DNA of 5,327 nucleotides, taken from NCBI GenBank assembly GCA_023431205.1, contig JAEYXQ010000129.1, positions 1-5,327 of the forward strand, written 5' to 3'. This DNA is from Pseudomonadota bacterium (GTDB lineage Bacteria; Pseudomonadota; Alphaproteobacteria; Rhizobiales; Devosiaceae). Shown here piece by piece: positions 1 through 5,327 of this stretch. Under the pieces are notes generated by a model, which was given only the letters and a program-made list of their open reading frames with translations, had not been told where the DNA came from and searched no databases. The translations under genes were made by a program, and so were the position numbers. Each line of letters begins with the position of its first letter. The first letter of the stretch is position 1.

Positions 1-1
1 C

Positions 2-829
2 GAGATCTTCCTGCCCTACAACATCATCGGGGCGGCCAAGCTGGCGCGTCTGCGCGCCCTTGCAGAACGGGTCGACATCTCGGTCACAGCCGACAGCCGC
101 GAAACCGTTGCCGGCCTGTCCGCAACCTTCGCCGATGCGGAGCGTCCGCTCACCGTACTGGTCGAATGCGACACCGGCATGGGCCGCTGCGGCGTCCAGA
201 GCCCCGCCGCCGCGCTTGAACTGGCGCGGGTGATCGCCGCCGCCCCCGGCCTCCGTTTCGGCGGGCTGATGACCTATCCTGCAGCAGGGCAGGTCGAACA
301 GAACGCCGCCGGGCTTGCCGAAGCCGCGGCGCTCCTCACCGCCGAGGGCCTCGCGCCCGAGATCGTCAGCAATGGCGGCACGCCCGATCTCTGGCGCGCC
401 CATGAGGTCGCCGTCGCCACCGAGCACCGCCCGGGCACCTATATCTACATGGACCGCTCCCAGGTCGCGAGGAATGTCGGCACCTGGGCGGATTGCGCCC
501 TGACCGTCCTTGCCACCGTCGTCAGCCGCCCCACCGGGGACCGCGCCATCATCGATGCCGGCTCCAAGGCACTGACCAGCGACACCCTTGGCCTTGCCGG
601 TTTCGGCCTGATCGAAGCCTATCCCGAGGCGGTGATCACCGGCCTCAGCGAAGAGCACGGCACCATTGACCTCTCGCGCTGCACGGAGAAGCCCAGGATC
701 GGCGACATCGTCCGCATCATCCCCAACCATGCCTGCGTGGTGTCCAACCTCTTCGATCGGGTGCACCTGATCTCGAACGAGCAACTCGTCGAAACCGTCG
801 AGGTGGCGGCGCGCGGTCGCGTCGATTAG
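2..829 (+). CDS. D-threonine aldolase / D-serine dehydratase-like PLP enzyme (3' part)
   Basis: This is the C-terminal 275 residues of a fold-type III (alanine racemase-like) PLP enzyme; the reading frame is open to the left edge, so the true start and the PLP lysine lie outside the window. The family cleaves or dehydrates D-beta-hydroxy amino acids (D-threonine, D-serine, D-threo-3-hydroxyaspartate) in the cytosol using PLP and a divalent metal. Visible barrel motifs are CDTGMGRCG (about residues 57-65), SNGGTPDLW and RPGTYIYMD. The C-terminal D-serine-dehydratase-like domain shows IDAGSKALTSD, EEHG and PNHAC. In the last motif His243 and Cys245 (numbered from the first visible residue) match the His-x-Cys metal pair of eukaryotic D-serine dehydratase and bacterial D-3-hydroxyaspartate dehydratase, whereas classical D-threonine aldolase has His-x-Asp. 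A dehydratase/deaminase role is therefore plausible, but the substrate cannot be fixed. An ATG at 179 is internal to the conserved CDTGMGRCG motif and is not the start. The family is confident; the exact reaction is not. Confidence 0.9.
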   Translation, partial: EIFLPYNIIGAAKLARLRALAERVDISVTADSRETVAGLSATFADAERPLTVLVECDTGMGRCGVQSPAAALELARVIAAAPGLRFGGLMTYPAAGQVEQNAAGLAEAAALLTAEGLAPEIVSNGGTPDLWRAHEVAVATEHRPGTYIYMDRSQVARNVGTWADCALTVLATVVSRPTGDRAIIDAGSKALTSDTLGLAGFGLIEAYPEAVITGLSEEHGTIDLSRCTEKPRIGDIVRIIPNHACVVSNLFDRVHLISNEQLVETVEVAARGRVD

Positions 830-842
830 GCTCTCCCCAAAC

Positions 843-849
843 GGAGGAG
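843..849 (+). promoter_or_regulatory. Strong Shine-Dalgarno of the GNAT gene
   Basis: GGAGGAG lies 7 nt before the ATG at 857, inside the 27-nt gap after the upstream stop. It fixes the GNAT start and supports co-transcription with the upstream PLP-enzyme gene. No promoter is needed or seen in this short gap. Confidence 0.8.
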
Positions 850-856
850 AACACCC

Positions 857-1339
857 ATGCCCGATCTTCTGGTCCGGCTCTATGACCTGCCGCAGGCCTT
901 CGCCAACGAGCAGCGCGTCTTTGCCGCCGGCATCACCGTGCGCCGCGCTATCGCACCGGAGGCCCATGTCATCTGTGAATGGATCGGCCGCCATTTTAGT
1001 CAGGGCTGGGTCAGCGAGGCACAGACGGCCTTGGCCCAGTCGCCGGTCACCCTATGGGTCGCTCATCGCAACCAGCGCATACTCGGCTTCGCCTGCCACG
1101 ACGCCACCGCAAAGGGCTTCTTCGGTCCCACCGGCGTTGACGAGACCGAGCGCGGCAAGGGTATCGGCGAGGCCCTGTTGATCGCCACCCTCAAGGGCAT
1201 GCGGGAAGCCGGCTACGCCTACGCCGTCATCGGCGGCGCCGGCCCGGTCGCCTTCTACCAGAAGCGCCTCGACGCCATGCCCATCCCCGGCAGCGAACCG
1301 GGCATCTACAAGGACATGCTCAAGGGCGAAGCGGACTGA
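857..1339 (+). CDS. GNAT family N-acetyltransferase
   Basis: A complete 160-residue protein of usual length for a single-domain GNAT enzyme, which transfers an acetyl group from acetyl-CoA to an amine. The core strand LWVAHRNQRILGFACHD (about residues 66-82) leads into the acetyl-CoA pyrophosphate-binding motif A, VDETERGKGIGEALL (94-108), where Arg99, Gly102 and Gly104 fit the R/Q-x-x-G-x-G/A signature. Motif B is GPVAFYQK (129-136), with the Tyr that is often the general acid in GNATs. No signal peptide or membrane segment is seen, so it should be cytosolic. The ATG is fixed by GGAGGAG 7 nt upstream. It follows the D-amino-acid enzyme by only 27 nt, which suggests one operon; an amino acid or related metabolite is therefore a possible acceptor, but this is inference from position. 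The acceptor cannot be read from the sequence. GNATs are too varied for a gene name. Confidence 0.9.
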   Translation: MPDLLVRLYDLPQAFANEQRVFAAGITVRRAIAPEAHVICEWIGRHFSQGWVSEAQTALAQSPVTLWVAHRNQRILGFACHDATAKGFFGPTGVDETERGKGIGEALLIATLKGMREAGYAYAVIGGAGPVAFYQKRLDAMPIPGSEPGIYKDMLKGEAD

Positions 1340-1354
1340 GGAGTCGCTGTTCTA

Positions 1355-1408
1355 CCCTCCCTCCCCCTTGCGGGGAGGGCCGGGGAGGGGGCCTCCGGCT
1401 CCTCCCCG
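1355..1408. repeat. Palindromic intergenic repeat A (two adjacent hairpins)
   Basis: Two perfect 8-bp stems lie 16-69 nt after the GNAT stop. The first pairs CCCTCCCC (1359-1366) with GGGGAGGG (1372-1379) across the loop CTTGC. The second pairs CGGGGAGG (1381-1388) with CCTCCCCG (1401-1408), extendable by two pairs including a wobble. The CCCCTTG core is shared with repeat D in this window. Its place after a stop codon could let it act as a transcript end or 3' stabiliser, but there is no T-tract, so I do not call it an intrinsic terminator. Confidence 0.7.
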
Positions 1409-1444
1409 ACTGCCCGCCAACACCTTGGTCCCAGTACACACTGA

Positions 1445-1491
1445 ACCCTCCCCCTGCGCCTCCCTTCCCCCAATTGGGAGGGACCGAGGGT
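1445..1491. repeat. Palindromic intergenic repeat B (nested stems)
   Basis: An outer 6-bp stem pairs ACCCTC (1445-1450) with GAGGGT (1486-1491). Inside it CCTCCC (1459-1464) can pair with GGGAGG (1476-1481), and the self-palindrome CCCAATTGGG (1469-1478) is an alternative. It lies 36 nt after repeat A and immediately before the glycosylase ribosome site, so it would sit in that gene's mRNA leader or promoter region. C/T-rich left and G/A-rich right arms resemble repeats A and C. The segment 1409-1444 between A and B shows nothing recognisable. Confidence 0.6.
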
Positions 1492-1493
1492 AG

Positions 1494-1500
1494 GGTGGAG
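1494..1500 (+). promoter_or_regulatory. Probable Shine-Dalgarno of the DNA glycosylase
   Basis: GGTGGAG lies 11 nt before the ATG at 1512, a rather long spacing. An in-frame TAG at 1491-1493 excludes any longer protein. The motif directly abuts the right arm of repeat B, so the repeat tail appears to supply the ribosome site. Confidence 0.5.
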
Positions 1501-1511
1501 CCTCAGACTCG

Positions 1512-2069
1512 ATGCCGGCAATCCCCCGCACCTTCTTCGACCGCCCTGTCCTCGACGTCGCCCGCGACTTGATCGGTGCCACTCTTCTGGTCGACGGCGT
1601 TGGCGGCCCTTTGGTCGAAGTGGAAGCCTATGACGACACCGACCCGGCTTCGCACAGCTTCCGCGGCCCCACCGCCCGCAATGCCGCGATGTTCGGGCCT
1701 GCGGGCCACGCCTATGTTTACAAGATCTACGGCATTCACTGGTGCCTGAACTTTGTGTGCCGTCCTGGCAGCGCGGTCCTGATCCGCGCCCTTGTACCCA
1801 CGCACGGCCTCGATCAGATGCGCGAACGCCGTGGCGGGCTACCCGATCGCCAGCTTTGTTCCGGCCCCGGCAAGCTCTGCCAGGCGCTGGCCATCGACCG
1901 CCGCCACGACCATCTGCCGCTCGACCAGGCGCCGTTCACCCTGCTCGCGGCTGACTGCGACCACCCCATCCTCACCGGTCCTCGCATCGGCATCACCAAG
2001 GGTGCCGACACCCCCTGGCGTTTCGCGGTTCAAGGCTCCCCCTTCCTCAGCCGTCCGATGAAGGGCTGA
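1512..2069 (+). CDS. 3-methyladenine DNA glycosylase (AAG/MPG family)
   Basis: A complete 185-residue base-excision repair enzyme that flips out alkylated or deaminated purines (3-methyladenine, 7-methylguanine, hypoxanthine) and cuts the N-glycosidic bond, leaving an abasic site. Key residues of human AAG can be matched by eye. VEVEAY (35-40) gives the catalytic Glu38 (human Glu125) and Tyr40 (Tyr127). His48 matches His136. AYVYKIYGIHWCLN (67-80) gives Tyr70 (Tyr159), the DNA-intercalating Tyr73 (Tyr162) and Asn80 (Asn169). VLIRAL gives Arg92 (Arg182), and GPGKLCQAL (118-126) is the conserved C-terminal motif. Length is normal for bacterial members, and the N-terminus IPRTFFDRPVLDVARDLIG starts as expected, supporting this ATG. 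It is unrelated to the HhH glycosylases Tag and AlkA. It sits between repeats and seems to be transcribed alone. No alkylation-response (Ada) operator was recognised upstream. The family name mpg/aag is often used, but no symbol is firmly established for bacteria. Confidence 0.95.
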   Translation: MPAIPRTFFDRPVLDVARDLIGATLLVDGVGGPLVEVEAYDDTDPASHSFRGPTARNAAMFGPAGHAYVYKIYGIHWCLNFVCRPGSAVLIRALVPTHGLDQMRERRGGLPDRQLCSGPGKLCQALAIDRRHDHLPLDQAPFTLLAADCDHPILTGPRIGITKGADTPWRFAVQGSPFLSRPMKG

Positions 2070-2088
2070 GCCCCGCCGCTCAGGGCTC
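2068..2088 (+). terminator. Terminator-like hairpin overlapping the glycosylase stop
   Basis: GAGCCC (2068-2073) pairs with GGGCTC (2083-2088) across a 9-nt loop, starting within the TGA stop codon; CTGAG/CTCAG (2066-2070 / 2079-2083) is a competing stem. The following bases are pyrimidine-rich (TCCCTCCTTCG) but not a true T-tract, so termination here would be weak or Rho-assisted. Confidence 0.35.
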
Positions 2089-2100
2089 TCCCTCCTTCGT

Positions 2101-2134
2101 CCCTTTCCCCTGAGGGGAGGGCCAGGGTGAGGGG
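2101..2134. repeat. Palindromic intergenic repeat C
   Basis: CCCC (2107-2110) pairs with GGGG (2114-2117) across TGA. The stem continues through T2106-A2118 and, past a 2-nt bulge, CCC (2101-2103) with GGG (2119-2121). The tail AGGGTGAGGGG (2124-2134) is typical of this class of alphaproteobacterial repeat. It lies between the glycosylase stop and the promoter of the next gene and may help insulate the two units. Confidence 0.6.
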
Positions 2135-2153
2135 TTCAACACACGCAGTACCC

Positions 2154-2178
2154 GGAACCACTCCCCAGCGGAGCCGTT
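2154..2178 (+). promoter_or_regulatory. EcfG-type general stress promoter of the SDR gene
   Basis: GGAAC (2154-2158) and CGTT (2175-2178) are separated by exactly 16 nt, matching the published consensus GGAAC-N16/17-CGTT of EcfG (RpoE2/SigT), the sigma factor released by the PhyR-NepR partner switch in Alphaproteobacteria. Transcription would start near 2184-2187, giving a leader of about 140 nt before the ATG at 2327. The downstream gene belongs to a family with stress-induced members, which fits. The match is direct; activity is inferred. Confidence 0.75.
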
Positions 2179-2188
2179 GCCCACGCAC

Positions 2189-2304
2189 GAGACCGGTGCG
2201 CGTCAACCGGACGCGGCGGCATAGGGAACGGGGATGGTTTTTCCGGTTTCCCGCCCCGGCCAACGAAGCGGCAGCCGAGCCCTTATCCCGCCCGCACCGG
2301 TCTC
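2189..2304 (+). repeat. 12-bp inverted repeat bracketing the SDR mRNA leader
   Basis: GAGACCGGTGCG (2189-2200) and CGCACCGGTCTC (2293-2304) are exact reverse complements, 92 nt apart. The left arm begins a few bases after the transcription start predicted from the EcfG promoter; the right arm ends 11 nt before the ribosome site. Smaller stems lie inside: CGCGTC (2199-2204) with GACGCG (2210-2215) around AACCG, and, as an alternative, AACCGG (2205-2210) with CCGGTT (2243-2248). The leader RNA could thus fold into a closed multibranch domain. Each arm also contains the self-palindrome ACCGGT, so a pair of protein-binding sites is another reading. No known riboswitch class was recognised, and no credible protein is encoded here. 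Confidence 0.6.
2225..2248 (+). promoter_or_regulatory. Imperfect second EcfG-like box
   Basis: GGAAC (2225-2229) is followed after 15 nt by GGTT (2245-2248), which departs from the consensus in spacing and in one base of the -10. If used, it would start transcripts near 2255, downstream of the left arm of the inverted repeat. It is much weaker than the perfect match at 2154-2178 and may be chance. Confidence 0.2.
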
Positions 2305-2326
2305 ACCCCATCACAGCGAGGCCTCC

Positions 2327-3190
2327 ATGTCCGGCGACGACAGCAACAAGATAAATCCGCCCCAGCATCAGGACCACCAGCCCGGTCGCGAGACCGAGAT
2401 GCACCCCAAGCCCGACTACATGCCGAAGTTCCCGGGCAATGGCCGCCTCAAGGACAAGGTGGCGATCATCACCGGCGGTGATTCCGGTATCGGCCGCGCC
2501 TGCGCCGTGCTCTTCGCCCGCGAGGGTGCGGAGGTCGCCATCGTCTATCTGGAAGAAACCGAGGACGCCAAGATCACCGCCGACGCCATCAAGGCAGAAG
2601 GCAAGGAGTCGCTGCTGATCCGCGGCGACGTCGCCGACAAGACCTTCTGCGACAACGTCGTCGGCAAGGTGGTCGAACAGTTCGGCAAGCTCGACGTCCT
2701 CGTCAACAACGCCGCCGAGCAGCACGTTCAGCAGGACCTGACCGACATCACTCCCGAACAGTTGGCAAAGACCTTCGAAACTAATCTGTTCGGCTATTTC
2801 TACATGACTCAGGCCGCCCTGCCGCACCTCGAGGAGGGCGCTTCCATCGTCAACACCACCTCGGTCACCGCCTATCGCGGATCGCCCACCCTGATCGACT
2901 ATTCCGCCACCAAGGGCGCCATCGTCGCCTTCACCCGCTCGCTCTCCGGCAGCCTCGCCGAGAAGGGCATCCGCGTGAATGCCGTCGCCCCGGGCCCGAT
3001 CTGGACGCCGCTGATCCCGGCAACCTTCCCGCCCGAAAAGGTCGCCGAGTTCGGTGCCTCCCAGCCGCTGAAGCGCCCCGGCCAGCCCAACGAGGTCGCC
3101 ACCTGCCACCTCTTCCTAGCCTGCGACGAAAGCTCCTACCTTTCCGGCCAGGTGCTCCATCCCAATGGCGGCGAAATCATCGGCGGCTAG
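2327..3190 (+). CDS. Stress-type short-chain dehydrogenase/reductase (YghA/YdaD-like)
   Basis: A complete 287-residue cytosolic NAD(P)-dependent oxidoreductase. It carries the roughly 40-residue N-terminal extension typical of the YghA/YdaD group: PPQHQDHQPGRETEM, then MPKFPGNGRLKDKVAIITG. The Rossmann motif is TGGDSGIG (49-56), NNAA is at 127-130 and the structural Asn is Asn153. The catalytic set is Ser179 and YSATK (Tyr192, Lys196), with 13 residues from Ser to Tyr as usual, and PGP is at 222-224. E. coli YghA (294 residues) is reported as an aldehyde reductase, and B. subtilis YdaD belongs to the SigB general stress regulon; the substrate here is unknown. The start at 2327 has GCGAGG 5 nt upstream, and the N-terminal motif follows at once. 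An in-frame ATG at 2234 would add 31 atypical Pro/Ser/Arg-rich residues and is rejected. A perfect EcfG promoter lies upstream, so stationary-phase, osmotic or oxidative induction is likely. Confidence 0.93.
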   Translation: MSGDDSNKINPPQHQDHQPGRETEMHPKPDYMPKFPGNGRLKDKVAIITGGDSGIGRACAVLFAREGAEVAIVYLEETEDAKITADAIKAEGKESLLIRGDVADKTFCDNVVGKVVEQFGKLDVLVNNAAEQHVQQDLTDITPEQLAKTFETNLFGYFYMTQAALPHLEEGASIVNTTSVTAYRGSPTLIDYSATKGAIVAFTRSLSGSLAEKGIRVNAVAPGPIWTPLIPATFPPEKVAEFGASQPLKRPGQPNEVATCHLFLACDESSYLSGQVLHPNGGEIIGG

Positions 3191-3208
3191 GGATGCCATC
3201 TTTCGTAG

Positions 3209-3238
3209 CCCTCATCCTGATCTGGTCGAAGGACGAGG
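3209..3238. repeat. Palindromic intergenic repeat E (CCTCATCCTGA type)
   Basis: CCTCATCCT (3210-3218) faces AGGACGAGG (3230-3238), 8 of 9 pairs with one A-C mismatch and an 11-nt loop. The loop bases GATCTGGTCGA resemble the GAGCTTGTCGA loop seen in a very common intergenic repeat of Alphaproteobacteria, from which this looks a slightly decayed copy. It starts 19 nt after the dehydrogenase stop and may end or protect that transcript. It is a different family from repeats A-D. Confidence 0.55.
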
Positions 3239-3252
3239 TCGCGGCCAGTGTG

Positions 3253-3267
3253 TTAACTTCCCGGTAA
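3253..3267 (+). promoter_or_regulatory. Weak CtrA-like site in the recQ upstream region
   Basis: TTAA (3253-3256), 7 nt, then GTAA (3264-3267) differs by one base from the alphaproteobacterial CtrA box TTAA-N7-TTAA. A GANTC site for the CcrM methyltransferase (GATTC, 3295-3299) lies 28 nt downstream. No convincing -35/-10 pair was found for recQ, so this AT-richer patch is the best candidate for promoter DNA. A chance match is quite possible. Confidence 0.2.
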
Positions 3268-3277
3268 TAGGCATTGC

Positions 3278-3309
3278 GGCTCACCCCGACCCATGATTCA
3301 ACCCGTGGG

Positions 3310-3316
<7 letters not shown>
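3278..3316 (+). repeat. Perfect 10-bp inverted repeat over the recQ start
   Basis: GGCTCACCCC (3278-3287) and GGGGTGAGCC (3307-3316) are exact reverse complements around a 19-nt loop. The likely recQ GTG start (3310-3312) is inside the right arm, and no Shine-Dalgarno is visible in the loop. As RNA it would bury the start codon in a GC-rich stem; as DNA it could be an operator. Confidence 0.65.
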
Positions 3317-5160
<1,844 letters not shown>

Positions 5161-5181
5161 CCCCGCCGCGCGCGCCGCACT

Positions 5182-5221
5182 CCCCTTCTCCCCTTGCGCG
5201 AGAAGGGGCCCCGAAGGGGCC
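5182..5221. repeat. Palindromic intergenic repeat D (two competing hairpins)
   Basis: Stem 1 pairs CCCCTTCTC (5182-5190) with GAGAAGGGG (5200-5208), 9 perfect pairs. Stem 2 pairs GGCCCC (5207-5212) with GGGGCC (5216-5221) around GAA. They share two bases, so they compete at the junction. The tail GATGAGGGG (5222-5230) completes the arrangement common to this repeat class in Rhizobiales-type genomes. It begins 22 nt after the recQ stop and could act as its transcript end; no T-tract follows. Confidence 0.7.
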
Positions 5222-5224
5222 GAT

Positions 5225-5230
5225 GAGGGG
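5225..5230 (+). promoter_or_regulatory. Probable Shine-Dalgarno from the repeat D tail
   Basis: GAGGGG lies 9 nt before the GTG at 5240. It is part of the GATGAGGGG tail of repeat D, so the repeat seems to supply the ribosome site of the last gene, as repeat B does for the glycosylase. Confidence 0.4.
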
Positions 5231-5239
5231 TGCCTTCCC

Positions 5240-5327
5240 GTGACCGCCGAGCCCGCCCCCACCCCCAGCCGTCCCCGCCTCCCGGCAATCGACATCGCCC
5301 GCGGCGTCGCCATCATCGCCATGGTGG
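5240..5327 (+). CDS. Probable DUF1624/HGSNAT-like membrane protein (5' end)
   Basis: Only the first 29 codons are present, starting at GTG and cut by the right edge. After a Pro-rich N-terminus (MTAEPAPTPSRPRLP) comes AIDIARGVAIIAMV, which leads into a hydrophobic first membrane segment. The R-x-x-x-IDxxRGxAIIAMV pattern is typical of the DUF1624 / heparan-alpha-glucosaminide N-acetyltransferase-like family of multi-pass inner membrane proteins. YeiB/DUF418 and acyltransferase-3 proteins begin in a similar way and cannot be excluded from so little sequence. GAGGGG 9 nt upstream supports the GTG start. No function beyond possible acyl transfer at the membrane should be read from this fragment. 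Confidence 0.6.
   Translation, partial: MTAEPAPTPSRPRLPAIDIARGVAIIAMV

Noticed and set aside
179..181. ATG as the start of the first gene.
   Set aside because: The frame is open to base 2, and the residues before it (ending VLVECDT) complete the conserved CDTGMGRCG motif, so this Met is internal.
2234..2326. Upstream ATG adding 31 residues to the dehydrogenase.
   Set aside because: The extra residues are compositionally odd and unlike the family; ATG 2327 has a ribosome site and begins right before the conserved N-terminal motif.
2127..2354. Small open frame of 75 codons in the leader region.
   Set aside because: It is Arg/Pro/Thr-rich, has no ribosome site, starts inside repeat C and overlaps the dehydrogenase start out of frame.
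2303..3109. A 268-codon open frame on the minus strand opposite the dehydrogenase.
   Set aside because: It is the antisense shadow of a well-supported SDR gene and has no family features.

Overview
The window is GC-rich (clearly above 60%) DNA with six genes, all on the + strand. The best guess for the source is an alphaproteobacterium of the Hyphomicrobiales, perhaps Devosia-like. Three things suggest this: strong G/C third-position bias, several CCCCTTG-type palindromic intergenic repeats of a kind common in that order, and a textbook EcfG (alphaproteobacterial general stress sigma factor) promoter. The genus is a guess from general appearance and was not tested by a search.

Layout. (1) Positions 2-829 hold the 3' part of a PLP-dependent D-threonine aldolase / D-serine dehydratase-like gene, open at the left edge. 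(2) A GNAT acetyltransferase (857-1339) follows after 27 nt with a strong Shine-Dalgarno, so the two are probably co-transcribed. (3) A repeat-filled spacer (1340-1511) leads to a complete 3-methyladenine DNA glycosylase of the AAG/MPG type (1512-2069). (4) A 257-nt spacer (2070-2326) holds a terminator-like hairpin, one repeat, a perfect GGAAC-N16-CGTT promoter and a 12-bp inverted repeat that would bracket most of the mRNA leader. (5) It precedes a YghA/YdaD-type short-chain dehydrogenase (2327-3190). (6) A 119-nt spacer carries another palindromic repeat and a perfect 10-bp inverted repeat that covers the likely GTG start of recQ (3310-5160). (7) A two-hairpin repeat separates recQ from the first 29 codons of a probable DUF1624/HGSNAT-like membrane protein, cut by the right edge.

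How the genes relate. The first two look like a small amino-acid metabolism operon. The glycosylase, the stress-type dehydrogenase and RecQ share a stress and DNA-repair theme, but each appears to be a separate transcription unit. No mobile element, CRISPR array, tRNA or rRNA is visible, and I see no multi-gene novel system. The most interesting signals are regulatory: the EcfG promoter with its structured leader, and the palindrome over the recQ start.
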